Assembly (NCBI GenBank): GCA_002007465.1
Contig: LNAC01000685.1
Location: forward strand, 423,564 to 487,563
Direction: 5' to 3'
Origin: Ailurus styani
Lineage: Eukaryota; Chordata; Mammalia; Carnivora; Ailuridae
Length of the DNA stretch: 64,000 bases
Part shown: in pieces, positions 1 to 11,485 of the stretch
Numbering within the stretch: position 1 is the first letter of the stretch
How the letters are laid out: every line of letters begins with the position of its first letter
Program-made: the position numbers and the translations under genes
The notes under the pieces: model-generated
The model's database searches: none
What the model was told of the DNA's origin: nothing
The model's input: the letters and a program-made list of their open reading frames with translations, nothing else

Positions 1-274
1 TTAGTAATTATTTAAATGTAAACAGCTAATTAAACAATCAAAAGAACATTAACTTGTGTTAAAGGAAATCCCAGTGAAACCTGGTGCATAACATAATTCC
101 TGGAGGAGAGGCATTCACACCAGAGATCACACCTCAAGTGTGATCATCGTATGTGTACTGTGGATCCTATGGATCCTACAGTGTGCATCCTATGTGTCCT
201 GGATCCAACAATAGAAGAGACAAAAGTAAAAGGAGGGAAAACTATATATTATGTGAGTAAGAAGTAAAAGATAG
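1..274. other. Unassigned sequence, probably upstream part of old L1
   Basis: AT-rich sequence with no gene. Around 150-205 the word GGATCCTA and close variants recur several times, giving a small local repeat. The following bases are clearly L1 ORF2, so this may be a badly decayed or rearranged part of the same element, but I cannot align it by eye. Confidence 0.4.
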
Positions 275-892
275 ATGGTATAGCTATTTTAATATTAAAC
301 AATAGATTTAAGGCAAAAGGTATATTTAGATAACACTTCATAACAAGTTCAACTTATAGGAAGATGTAATCATTTTGCATATCCATGTACTTAATGATAA
401 AGATTAAAAATATATAAATCAGAAACTGCTGGGCCTATAAGAAGACATAGGCTACAAGAGAACTGAAAGAAGATCCAGAAAAAACGATGGTCATATAGAA
501 GACTTGGACATACCTCTCGCAGAAACTGGAAGAACAAGTCACCCCAAATAACTTACTCAGGATTTTATCATCTCTCTCAGCAACTGACAGAATTACAGGC
601 AGAAAACAAATCAGTAAAGAATAGAGGCTGAAAATTAACAAACGAGGCATTCATTACAAGGAGTAAATAAACTTTCACAAAGTAGTCGAAAGCAATAAAA
701 ATGGTAATAGGAAAGAAGAGATCAAAACTGCTAAAATTTGTTTCTTTTAAAAGACAGAATGTAAAGACATCTGGCAAATTAATAGAAAAATTAGAAGAGA
801 AAAAAGGAAAGAAGGTGCCAGTCACCAACATCATGAAAGAGTAATGAGGCACTGCACACGATATAGACGCACTATTAAGAAATTATGAATGC

Positions 893-1090
893 GGGGCACC
901 TGGGTGGCTCAGTGGGTAAAGCCTCTGCCTTCAGCTCAGGTCATGATCTCAGGGTCCTGGGATGGAGCCCCACATCAGGCTCTCTGCTCAGCAGGGAGCC
1001 TACTTCCCCCTCTATCTCTGCCTGCCTTTCTGCCTACTTCTGATTTCTCGCTCTCTGTCAAATAAATAAATAAAATGTTTTAAGAAAAAA
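893..1090 (+). mobile_element. Carnivore SINE (SINEC, tRNA-Lys derived)
   Basis: Starts GGGGCACCTGGGTGGCTCAG, contains the pol III internal promoter region of the tRNA-like head and 'AGGTCATGATCTCAGGGTCC', then a CT-rich segment and an (AAAT)n A-rich tail. It is flanked by the exact 14-bp duplication GAAATTATGAATGC at 879-892 and 1091-1104. It landed inside the old L1. Confidence 0.97.
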
Positions 1091-1156
1091 GAAATTATGA
1101 ATGCTTTTAAAAGAAGAAATTATGAACACTCTTGTCAATGAAATGGAAATTTTTAT

Positions 1157-1385
1157 TTAAACTTTTTTTTAGAGAGAGACAGAATGTGCACACGCACATG
1201 TAAGAGCAGTGGCGGGGGTGGCGGGTGGACGGTAGGAGGCCAGAGGGAAAGAGAGAGAATCTTAAGCAGTGTCCATGCCTAACATGGAGCTTGACTCAGG
1301 ACTCAATCTCACAACCCTGAGAACATGACCTGAGCCAAAATCAAAGAGTCAGATGCTTAACCAACTGTGCCACCCAGGTGCCCCT
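1157..1385 (-). mobile_element. Carnivore SINE, older type, reverse orientation
   Basis: Reads on the minus strand as a SINEC with a 'TTAACCAACTGTGCCACCCA' head end at 1353-1372 and a T-rich start (its A tail) near 1160. The middle ('AACATGGAGCTTGACTCAGG') is the older SINEC_b-like form. Near-perfect target duplications, GAAATGGAAATTTT at 1140-1153 and GAAGTGGAAATTTT at 1386-1399, flank it. Confidence 0.93.
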
Positions 1386-1448
1386 GAAGTGGAAATTTTA
1401 AATAAAAATTCAAAAATATCTCAAGAAAAGATATAATGTAGAAATAAA

Positions 1449-1653
1449 GGGCGCCTGGGTGGCTCAGTGGGTTAAAGCCGCTGCCTTCGGCTCAGGTCAT
1501 GATCCCAGGGTCCTGGGATCGAGGCCCACATCGGGCTCTCTGCTCAGCAGGGAGCCTGCTTCCTCCTCTCTCCTCTCTCTCTGCCTGTCTCTCTGCCTAC
1601 TTGTAATCTCTCTCTCTGTGTCAAATGAATAAATAAAATCTTTAAAAAAAAAA
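1449..1653 (+). mobile_element. Carnivore SINE (SINEC, young form)
   Basis: Full-length SINE beginning GGGCGCCTGGGTGGCTCAGT with the 'TCGAGGCCCACATCGGGCTC' core, CT-rich body and AAATAAATAAAATC tail. The target duplication is the short AGAAATAAA (1440-1448 and 1654-1662). Confidence 0.96.
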
Positions 1654-1789
1654 AGAAATAAAATCTCTCAAGGACAAATACAAAACCTTACTCATTTCAC
1701 AACTTATATATACTCTTAACGGAAACCAAGAGTAGTTTAAATTTTAGAAGCAATTGTGAAATGTCTTAAAACTTTTCATACACTTTTAT

Positions 1790-2330
1790 CTAGTAGTCTC
1801 AATTCTTGAAAATTTCCCTAAGAAACTGTGACTAAATGCACAATCTTGTGGTACATAGTCCAGAGTTATTTATATGAAAAAAGAAAATTGAACCAAATCT
1901 AATGTGAAACTAGTGTTGAACATCTAAAGAGATAGAGTCAAGTGAGCCAAAAATAACATTTTTTCCACATAGTTTTCCCCTTTGTATTTTATTTGCGCAT
2001 ACACTACAAATGTCCAGCAACAGAGGCATTAGATCAATAAATTATGGTACCACAGTATGAAATGCAGTGAAGTTTTTAGAAATGATTGTGCTGAGGTAAA
2101 TGTATTAAAATGAAAAGTGTTTTATAACACCTTATATATATTTTTTTAAATAAAGGAAGGGGAGAGCTTATAGAATACTATAATATATACAGTATGCCAC
2201 CATTTGGAAAAATAGATGTTCTGTAACAATACGGAGACACATTTCTATAGAGAGTGAAATCTAAGCAGGTAAACCAAAAAAAAAATGAATTTTTCTGGAT
2301 CATAGGTAATCTTTACTTTTCTCATTGGCT
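1790..2330 (+). mobile_element. Old L1/HAL1-type LINE 3' end
   Basis: The order of words matches the 3' portion of old mammalian L1/HAL1 elements: 'AAATTTCCCTAAGAAACTGTG' near 1810, 'AAATGTCCAGCAACAGAGGC' near 2008, 'AATAAATTATGGTACCACAG' near 2036 and 'ATACAGTATGCCACCATTTGG' near 2188. It is probably the continuation of the L1 above after an internal deletion. It is non-coding and heavily mutated. Confidence 0.72.
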
Positions 2331-2502
2331 AGAGCAATTTCACAAAGGCCAACCTAGATTCAAAGTATAAGGCAACAGATCCCATCTTCTGATGGGAGGA
2401 AAAGGTATGGATCAAAAAGACAGTAGAGAATCGAAGCCTCTTTTCTAATCCTCAGAAATAAACTTCAGCCTGCTGCAGCATTACTCTTGGAAGCTATTTA
2501 AG

Positions 2503-2728
2503 AGGGCTTATTTATTTTATTTATTTATTTTTATTTATTTATTTGACATGGAGAGAGAGCTAGTTAGAGCGAGCACAAGCACGGGGAGTGGCAGGCAGAG
2601 GCAGAGGGAGAAGCAGGCTCCCCACTGAGCAGGGAGCCCAATGCAGAACTCGATCCCAGGACCCCGGGATCATGTCCTGAGCTCTGAGCCAAAGGCAGAG
2701 GCTTAACCAACTGAGCCACCCAGGCACC
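2503..2728 (-). mobile_element. Carnivore SINE, reverse orientation
   Basis: Ends in 'CAACTGAGCCACCCAGGCAC', the reverse complement of the SINEC head, and starts with TTTATTTATTT (its A tail). It is flanked by CTATTTAAG at 2494-2502 and 2729-2737. Confidence 0.96.
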
Positions 2729-2737
2729 CTATTTAAG

Positions 2738-3371
2738 GTAGTATAAACACTGATAAAAACAAACTGTTTCCACCATGAATCTATTTTACCACTGAGAGGC
2801 TTCATGTCTGTAACCCTGACATCTGGCTCCTAATGAGATTCAAAGAAGATCAACACGTTGATAGCTAATTTTTTTAATTATTAAAATGGTATGAGCCTCT
2901 CAATAAGAAAATTTCTAATAAAGTTAGTCGTAGTCACCGATCTTTCATTGCTTGGAGTTAGTGCCTATCAACTCTTAAGTTCACTACAATGATCACATTT
3001 AAAGTGTTTCTTCAAATTCTTATAATTAATATAACCTTCTGTAACACTTTATAAGCTCCTGATGTATATTACTTTATCAACTGATTTTTAAAAGGAAATT
3101 CTAAATGAAATGAATTGTTGATAATGTGACCTTAAATCCAGCTACATGAAAAGTTCCCAGCATGTGGCTTAAAGTCATTGCTCAATGATGCTAAATAATT
3201 TTGAATGAAGCTCTGACATTCACTGAAATTTTCTGTCTAAAGATAGGATACATAAGAAAGAAAAAGAGATTTGAGTTCCTGAATCTGCAGTGTCAGAATT
3301 AGATATACAATTCTGAAATTAAAGGTATGGTATTTGTTGTTATATAGAACTGAAATATTTTGCAGAAGAGA
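2738..3371. other. No gene seen; unassigned AT-rich DNA
   Basis: No repeat family or exon that I can recognise. It is AT-rich with many short poly-A and poly-T runs and no long open frame. Confidence 0.5.
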
Positions 3372-3487
3372 GAATTTTTTTTATTTGCCCCAGGGGTACA
3401 GGTCTGTGAATCATCAGGCTTACACCTTTCACAGCACTCACCATAGCACAAACCCTCCCCAATGTCCATAACCCATCCACCCGAGAA
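3372..3487 (-). mobile_element. Carnivore L1, last ~115 bp of 3' UTR only
   Basis: The sequence 'GGGGTACAGGTCTGTGAATC' onward is the reverse complement of the carnivore L1 3' end seen intact at about 45390-45490 in this window ('TGATTCACAGACCTGTACCC'). Only the terminal ~115 bp is present, as expected for a severely 5'-truncated insertion. A T run at 3373-3380 is the remnant A tail. No clear target duplication was found. Confidence 0.9.
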
Positions 3488-4879
3488 ATACTCTTTTATC
3501 TGTTTCACATTTATCAATTGCAGTGTTTTTATGTCCTTGTATCATCTTGTTGGGGTCAACTTCAAGGACCTAAGTTTTATATGCATTGTGTTTTATACAC
3601 AATTACTGTCCAGAGAAAAGAACTGTGGTTGTATCTAGAATTGTCTGGGGTAGTTAGAAAAAAAAAAATCAGTGTTAGTTATAGGTTCTACTCTAGAATA
3701 GAATATCAAGAATCTGGGGACTGGGGCTCAGCCAGCGATATTTTTTAAAAGTTCTTTCAATAATGACTCTCAATGCACAGTCTGAGATTTAGATCTACTG
3801 GTTTAGGCAACTGTGAAAATATAAAGGTTCTAGACAGTTGACTGACCTCAGCACTGATGAATTGGGGTCTTGGATACCCTTAGGTAGCAGGCAATGATCT
3901 TGGAGAGCTTTATAAGTTCTTTTGATTGAATGACAGGGAAATACAAGACCAGTAGGGGAAAAGGGACACTGGAAGGAAAAGAAGACTAGAACTGAAATTT
4001 TAGATAAATACAATCAAGACGTTGAGGAAGATTGCCTCTGGTTCTCAAAACCTTGTGGCTCTATTATGGGACAAAGCTAAGGATAGTGAAGTACCAGGAG
4101 ACAGTTGTCCAGGAAATGCAAGTGGTTGGTTCCTGAGTCCACTTTTCCAACTGTTCACACCCTCTGTTGGTGGTCGGCAGTCAATAGGTCTCTGCCCCAT
4201 CACAGAGTTTTGCTTGTAGCTTTCAAAGTCTGTAAGTTGGAAGGTGGAAAGTGATGGAGTTTCACCACCAAGTTCTATGGACCACACTATATGCCCTAAA
4301 AATTTAGAGGATTGAGATTGAAAAGGACTAGGGAAGGACCAATGAATTGGAGTTGGGTCTTAAAGAATTTCAATAGGCAAAGACAGGGCTTTTTGAGAGC
4401 TAATAAATGTGAAACTCTTGGGGGGGGCGGGGAAGAGCAAGGTGCAATCCTGGCACAGGGCTTTGTCTAGAGCATTTCCTGATTCAGTCCAGGAAGTCCT
4501 TATTTGGTTAATCGAGTGTTAATTGGCCAAAGCAAGAATCTACTTGCAAATGGCTGAAAATGTGACCATATGCTTCTCTCTGCTTTTCCCTTCTGACACA
4601 GAATTGGAGGATAGGCTTCTCTGATAATGGTCGATCAGACCCAGAGATTCATGCCAACGTATCTTAACCACAGAGTCTCATTTCTCGTGTTGCAAATCAT
4701 GTGCCAGAAAAGAACTCCCACTGGCTTGCAGAGCAGTTCCGGCACAAACAGACCCCTTAGGGCACAGAGCAGGATGAGCAGAAGGAGAACTGTGCACATC
4801 TCCCTGTGCTTGACAGGGTAGAGAGGAGGCTCTGGTGCTATTCCCCTCGGGGGAAGAATCCCACACACTGAGTATAATT
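3488..4879. other. No gene seen; repeat-poor DNA
   Basis: No recognisable repeat. Several open frames of 60-95 codons overlap on both strands (for example around 4022-4290 and 4627-4962). Overlapping frames on opposite strands with no known motif are expected by chance. A G-rich run lies at about 4421-4434. Confidence 0.5.
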
Positions 4880-5080
4880 TCCAGGCATGTCGAGTAATGG
4901 GGCAAAATTAAATTGGACTCTCCTTCTATCTTAAATCTAATTAATCTTCCTCTGCCATGCACTCACTCCACTAAAATATGGCATTAAAATTCCAGCACTT
5001 TAGTTTGCACTTTGCAGCAGCTCTCTGTAAGCAGCAGTAATCTGATCTTCTAGCTCATGAAATCCTAATATGGGCTGATT
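4880..5080. promoter_or_regulatory. Possible conserved non-coding element
   Basis: Repeat-free block with homeodomain-type cores (CTAATTAATC, TTAAATTGG), a GCAGCAG/AAGCAGCAG pair and no open frame. The texture resembles vertebrate developmental enhancers, but this is an impression only; sequence conservation cannot be seen from one genome. Confidence 0.25.
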
Positions 5081-6204
5081 TGGAAAAGGGGAAAGATGGG
5101 TCCTCAAGAAATGTGTATTGAGAGTTTTAGATGCCAAGAAGTAGTATCCCAGGAATATAATAATTATTCATCATCAACATCATCATCATTAAGTTTGTTG
5201 CACTGAGACTAAGAAATCATCCACTGTGTTAATTGTTGGTTGAATTACATTCTCCATGTACACACTTAAATATTTCTTAGGAATGATTTGTAGAAACAGC
5301 ATTGCTTAAAGCAGCCTATAACTGTCAACAATCCACATTTAATTCTGAATTGGTTCTGGCTCCTGTTTTTTACATAAGTGTTTTTGATCTGCTGTTCTCT
5401 TGGGGGAAAAAAGTTTGCTTTACAATCAAGGTCAATCTTATCGAAACTAACCCTGACTCCAGCATATCTTATAGCTTCAGGACAGAAGTACACAAGATTG
5501 AGTTAGTTGAACAAGAGTATGTTTTAATACTTCTTTAGAACTAAATTCCTATTAAAATCTTTTCTTACCCGTGGAGTGAGGAAATCCCAGATAAAACTTC
5601 TCTTGTATTTACTTGTTTTGTCCTTGCCAGAACTACAAAAGGAGAAACTGTATTCTGGCAACACTTGTCCTAAGAGGGAGACATTGCAAAATAAGCTAGC
5701 ATGTTGAAACATTTATAAATATACCACAAATATTTATGTATTATGCATTGTTTATATGTGCATGTACATATATATGTTTATATTAAAATGATAGCATAAG
5801 AGTAATGGGAAAACTTTGATTTCACCAACTCTAGTTTTGTGACATTGACTAGAGAGGATGGACTAGAAATAAGCACCTCTTCAGCTTTAAATTGCATCAT
5901 TTTATAGTTTATATATATCCTATTTGATTGACTTAATAAGGTGGAGTACATGAGCAGGTCATGTGCAAGCTTTTCTTTTTCTCCTGAAGGCCACATATGT
6001 GAGTATATATAGGGGTGAACTTCTAAAAGGATTTTGTGCATAAATAATTGCAACAAGATGACCACTGATTTCTAGGTATATTTTGAAAGGACAGAAAATT
6101 ATTCTATGCTTCTTTACATTTTTATAGTAGTTATTTCATTGGTTTTATTATTAAGTATCTACAAGATGATGGAGGGAAGAAAGGAATGAGTCAATGAAAA
6201 AACA
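5081..6204. other. No gene seen; AT-rich DNA with a short ATC repeat
   Basis: Contains an imperfect (ATC)n tract at about 5169-5189 and an AT-rich, TATA-like low-complexity stretch at about 5700-5790. No repeat family was recognised. Confidence 0.5.
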
Positions 6205-6405
6205 TGTTCCTATCAAACAGGGATCAGTCAAATAGTAAATATTCTAGGCTTTGCATTTCATGTAGTCTCTGTTGCAACTATTCAACTGTCAGTTTACAAA
6301 AACAGCTATAGACAATGCATAAACAAATGATTGTGGCTATGTCCCAATAAAGATTTATTTACAAAAACAGTCTATGGGCCATAGTTTGCCCATGCCTGAA
6401 CTGAA
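6205..6405 (+). mobile_element. Old hAT-type DNA transposon (non-autonomous)
   Basis: The run 'AATAGTAAATATTCTAGGCT' ... 'CCAATAAAGATTTATTTACA' ... 'GGGCCATAGTTTGCCCATGC' is the familiar ~200-bp mammalian-wide element whose ends are near-inverted repeats ('GGCAAAC' type). The family name is not certain from memory. Non-coding; ancient. Confidence 0.75.
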
Positions 6406-7189
6406 ACATCAAGGGCCATCCTTTATTCTGAAAATAACTATTTAACTTGCAGGTATTTGGATGATTTGCAAGACTTCCTTAGAGGGTCAGCTCAGAGGAA
6501 ACTATTCATCCAAACTGCTCTTCTGGTAAGACATCAATACATAGATGGTCTATAGGACCAGCCAGGCTTTAGTATTTTTTCTCCTCCCTGTCAGTAAATT
6601 CCTATTGGCTTCGCTGCATTTTATGCCTTGTTCCCATTTCCAGGCTAAATGAGGGAAAGGGGATAGATGGCATAAGAGGACATTGAATGCGACTGCAGGC
6701 ATCCCAAATAGTCTACTCATTAGTCACTTTGGATTTCCAGCGGGGTGAATGCAGCATTCATTAATGCCCAGAGACAGCCCGGGCAAGGTCCAGACAGTCT
6801 GCTGGCAGAAAGAAAGCTAAAGGCAAAGGAAAGCCTGTGTCGATTGTCGTCTGTAGTTATGAGCCTGAGAAATAGTAGCTATGAATCAGCCTGTCTGAGG
6901 CTCAGCTGTCTTTATTTGCAACAGTAAGGAAGATAATATTTTAAAAAGCTTTTAGGAATAAAATGAGTCTTAACCACTAGAGAGAAGAATCACAGTCTAC
7001 AGCTATATTGCTTCGGGGCCTAATGATTCACTGCAAAATTAGACCAATTAAGCACCCTCCCCCAATTCTGTAGTCTTGAGAGAGTTAGATAAGATCATTG
7101 GTTCCCTTTGACTCATGGAATCCTAAAATAAAGGGGATCTCAGAAATCTTCTGGTCATGGGGTTATGGGATGTTTGAAGTATAAGACAT
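6406..7189. other. No gene seen; repeat-poor DNA
   Basis: Unique-looking sequence. A 60-codon frame at 6745-6927 has no recognisable domain and is treated as chance. Confidence 0.5.
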
Positions 7190-7315
7190 CTCACTAGAGA
7201 TCTGGTCAACCCTTTTATCTACAGATGAGGAAACTGAGTCCTGGTAAAGTAAGTGATATCCAGTGATTCACAGCTAGTGGGTGAAGGTAGAATTTGAACC
7301 AGCACTCTTGATAGA
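7190..7315 (-). mobile_element. MIR SINE fragment
   Basis: 'ATCTACAGATGAGGAAACTG' followed by 'CACAGCTAGTGGGTGAAGGTAG' and 'AATTTGAACC' is the reverse complement of the MIR core. Confidence 0.85.
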
Positions 7316-7496
7316 TTGATTGGTTCATTCATTAAGACAATTATTATTCATTCAACTAGTGTAGTTTACAGATTGTTTCCCAAAGTGATTTTATCAGAGA
7401 ACCTGTTTTGGTTTTTCATAAGGATCAGAGAAGACCAGCATTCCATAGAATCTACTTCAGGAAATACTGTAATTATTACTCCACACCTTCAAACGC

Positions 7497-7562
7497 TTTC
7501 AACTCCACCCACACATCCACTTTACAGGTGAGGGAACTGAGATTCAAAGAGTCTAGGTTGAT
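7497..7562 (-). mobile_element. MIR fragment, short
   Basis: 'CACTTTACAGGTGAGGGAAC' and 'TGAGATTCAAAGAG' match the reverse-complemented MIR core. The rest of 7316-7860 shows a possible hAT/MER5-like piece ('GCATATTAGAATGACATAGG' at about 7581) but nothing firm, and no gene. Confidence 0.55.
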
Positions 7563-7860
7563 GGCTCCACTGTTTGTCTGCATATTAGAATGACATAGGG
7601 ATCTTTTTAAAGTCCCAAAGCCTATATCACATCCAGAAAAATAAATCACAGTCTTGGGGGGAAAAGGCAAAGAAAGCCGTATTCTTTTTGAAATTTCTCA
7701 GGCCACTTCAGTGTGGAAACAAGTTTTGGGAACCAGTGGGCCAGGCGATCTCTTCTTATGTTATATCTCACGTAGAAAGCCTCATCATCCGCTGTGGAAA
7801 AAAATGATTTGGGGACATCAGAAGAAATGGAATAATACTTCTCTAAAGGAGGCCCCATCT

Positions 7861-7863
7861 TAT

Positions 7864-7894
<31 letters not shown>

Positions 7895-7904
7895 CACACA
7901 CACC
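7861..7904. repeat. (CA)n/(TA)n microsatellite
   Basis: A run of CA dinucleotides interrupted by TATATATA, then CA again. Open frames through it (HTHTHT or VCVCVC) are artefacts of the repeat. Confidence 0.95.
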
Positions 7905-10900
7905 CCACAGAGTGGTTCTGAAGAACAAATAAACCAATATAGGTGAATGTGCTCTAGGAAACTAAAAGAGTTTTATAATATAGTACTGTTTTTAACCTTA
8001 GGAGACATTCAAACTTCAATTACCTGTGAATGTTTTTCTGTTTACTTGAAGAATTATTCAGAGACCTAAGAATCAGTAAGTTTTCTAAAGCACTTAAAGT
8101 TTTGAAAGTAGTTACTGAAATTAGCTAACTGGTTCTTCTGATTGATTCTAATTCTAGAATCTAGAACTGATTCTAATACTGCAGCTCTACAGACACATTT
8201 CAGTGGGAGTCCAGCTGTTGTACAGTCATACAGTCACAGCTGTGGGGTCTTTCAGGAAACTTTACTATAGATGCTGTTCAAAGGTGGTAGCAGTTGTTTG
8301 GGTTTATTCATGCTTTATACAAAGTAATTTATTCATGCTTACTTGAAAATTAAAACCTAAAAACCATTTTTAGAAGAAATTCTGTTTATGCTATATTTTA
8401 CAATTTAAAGCTATATTGCAGATTTATTCAATCAAAGAAGATGCAGGAGCTGCCTCCATTAACTTGATACTTTCACACAAAAACCTTATCACCATATTCC
8501 AGTGAAAGACCATATATAATTTCTTCTTGAGTTTTCTTTATTGCATCTACCCCTATCAGCTCATCCGGGTAGTAATGACTTTGGTGTAATAAACTAAGTT
8601 GGAAGGTTATGGTGCATCATTAAAGTGTTTCTATTTTAATAAAATTCCAGATGCTTTTTTAAGATGGCTGTTTCCAATTGCAGTTCCAGTGTCTTTCAGA
8701 CTTCGCTCACTTTCTTCAACTCAAGATGAGCTCTTTATTCCTTGCTCCCCTGGCTCATTTCAGCTTCCACTATTTGCTTCTACATTTTTGGCTCTAGATC
8801 ATCTACCTGAAGCTCACCCTCTCATTCCCTTGATCCTCTAGCTTTCCAGGGGTAAGGCAGAGCAGCAGGAGTCCCCTACCCCAGAGTTGTTTATCTAAAA
8901 CCAATTAACTGTCTTGACACAGTCAAAATGCACTCTTATTCCTAGGGACTTGAAGCTGCACTGCACTGTGAGCACACTATTCTTACTTAGATTTTGTTTA
9001 ATTGGGGTTACTTTAAGAGATTACAGGAGGAGCTAAATAACTCCCACTTTCAGCTACCCTCAGTGTATTCTCTCCTATAGAAGTGGGAAATTTAAGGCAA
9101 AATAAGATCTTCTCCTGCTTCTTATTCTTATATTCACAGATCTTGCTTTCTGCAGGAAGTTGTTTTGTGGGATTTAGGAAACAAGAGCCAAGGAATCCTT
9201 GCTTTGAAAACTGAAGGACTGAGTCACTAAAAGAAGAGCTAGAGCGTTGGTTAAAAAAAAATCTCAAAGCACTCGCGATCTCTTCTATTGTAGTGACAGA
9301 CCTATCAAAATAAACAGATCATGATGTTCCACTGCGGTGGGAGAAATACCACTTGAAAATCCTGGGAAAGTGACCGCAAGAAGAGCTCTCCCCAAGAAAA
9401 GTCACTCAGACTAGGAGAGGACAGGAGAGGGAAGATGTGCTGCCCAGGAGGAGAAAGGAAAAGCATGGAGGATGGATATCTCCATTCCGACCACTCCTCC
9501 CTGACAAGGACTGTGTTTGCTTTTGTGAGACTTGAGCCTGCATTTACATTTGTAAAACTTTCACACTGGTCAAAAAAGACAAGTGGTTTTTAACTTTCAG
9601 CTCTTCCAGGCAGGCAGCTGACACCCTCGGGCACATCTGTGGCCACTGGGTGATTTCATCCTACAGCAGATAGATGTTGACCTTAGAAACCATGTGTTCT
9701 CAGATGCTTCTACTTCTGGAGCATCATTCCTAGGCCCATGCTGACAAATAATGAACAGCCATCATATGTTCCTGTCTGTGAGATGGGAAAGGACAGGAAG
9801 GAGGGAGAGAGATTGAGATGCCTCACACTAAGAAGACAGAGATAAATAAAAGAACTTTCAAGTGATGTTTCCACCACTGCAATGGAGTACCATAGGAGGG
9901 CCCAGGCTCTAACTGAACCCAGCAGGAGAAAAAAGTAATTGAAAAACCAAGTGATGGTTCTATGACCCAGAAGAATTAGAAAACACAACATGTGTCTTCT
10001 TCAATAAGAAATGATTACTGTCTACTTATTTTCATCTATTTATGGTCACTAGGACAGTAAATGATGTGTCTTCAATGTTTGGGGATTTTTTTTTTTCATT
10101 GTAGCTCTTCCCTTACGAACCTAGGCCTTTGGCTTTTCAGAACAAGGATTTCTTGGCTTTTCTTTGCTAAATCCCACAAATAGAAACTGAGGGACTACTA
10201 AGTGCCAAACAATGAAATAGGTGAAGATAAACTCATGAGACTAAACTTCACGTATAACAATTCAAACACCTCTGCTCTTTCTATTTAAGAATGTCCATAC
10301 TCACTGTTTTAGAAGATAATGTCAAGGTTTTTAATACAGTTGCTTCCCTGAAAACAACGGAGTCATTTTCTTTTGTGAGTGTGGAAAACATGACTAAGTA
10401 CAGGGGGGTACTGGAATATCTCTTTGTGACATTATTACCAAAATACTGTCAGAAATCCTGATTCCTCACTCTCTACAAGGCTGATGGCACTTGTCTTCTG
10501 GTGGGTGTGTGTGTGTGTGTTTTCCTAGCTTGTTCATCTAGGAATTTTATCTCTTTTTATCACCTAGGACAGTAATATTTGTTACTGGAGAGAAGTCTAT
10601 ACCAGGGTCAACAAAGCAGGGATGGGGATTTCACTTCTTATTGCAGAAGACACATTCCATGTTATGTTTTCTAATACTTCTGGGTCACAAAACCGTGAGT
10701 TGTTTTGTCATTCACTTTGCTTTCCTGTTGAGCTGAGGTAGAAGAGGGACCCTCCTTTGGTAGGCGTGATAATAACGTGCCCACATCAACTGCCCTGGGC
10801 TCACGTCCAGCTTTACTCCCACACAGAATCCTTCTTTTTCCCCTCTGCTGCAAGAAAATTTATTGAAACCCCTGTCTAGTAAAATATGGCACTTGAGAAC

Positions 10901-11364
10901 TGATAATACTAGGAACTTTGTCTAGCTCCTTTTGTGGTGGCCCTGATTTTTTAGATAATCAGCCAGTTTGAACTTTCGAAAGAGATCCAGCAAAACGATT
11001 GGGTTGAGCGTTTAAGGAAGAAAGGAGCAGCTAACCCACATGTCTCACTATCTGCTTTCATCACGAATCCCCATCCATATGTTATTTTTTGTGTTATATA
11101 TCCATATATTAAATGAAAAATAGCCATTAAAAATAATGTGGCTTCTTGCTGGGTGTATGAATTTAAGAAATATGTATGTGTTCCTTCACTTGTGTAAGAG
11201 TTAGTGACTGAGGACTTGGGTGCCAGGCACAGCACACAAGGAGCGGCTCTGCCTACAAATTAGCAGAACTCCCTTAGTCTAGGAGTCTGGGGGGAAAATT
11301 ACAGTATTCCTTGAATCAGAGAGAGCGCCTTTCCCAGATCTGAAATTTAATTAATGTGGAACCA
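7905..11364. other. Long stretch without gene or clear repeat
   Basis: Unique-looking DNA. A short (GT)n tract lies at 10505-10520. The stretch 8690-8830 is pyrimidine-rich and has an 80-codon frame without recognisable motif. No splice-bounded exon, CpG island or known element was found. Ancient diverged repeats may be present below what I can recognise. Confidence 0.45.
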
Positions 11365-11485
11365 CAAGCAACAAACTTAACTTCAATAGATCTCAATTTT
11401 TTCCTGACTGAGAAAGTAAGAAAAACATCAGGCCCACCTCACAGGGATAGAGTAAAACTAAATGACATGCTGTGGAGAGGGCCTG
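11365..11485 (+). mobile_element. MIR SINE fragment
   Basis: 'CAAACTTAACTTCAATAGATCTCAATTTTTTCCTGACTGAGAAAGTAAGAAAAACATCAGGCCCACCTCACAGGG' follows the MIR core order, ending 'TAAATGACATGCTGTGGA'. Confidence 0.6.

Larger units (their letters stand above)
275..1448 (+). mobile_element. Old L1 LINE, ORF2 fragment, interrupted by SINEs
   Basis: Stretches at about 275-640 and 720-880 read as decayed L1 ORF2 in the sense direction: the block around 290-420 resembles the endonuclease-side region ('ATAGATTTAAGGCAAAAGGT'), and the block around 740-880 resembles the conserved ORF2 segment ending in 'TATGAAcA'. Stops and small indels break every frame, so no protein is made. The L1 is cut at 893-1090 and 1157-1385 by two SINEs and ended by a third at 1449. 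L1 text resumes between them (about 1105-1156 and 1386-1440). Old, L1M-type; subfamily not assigned. Confidence 0.75.
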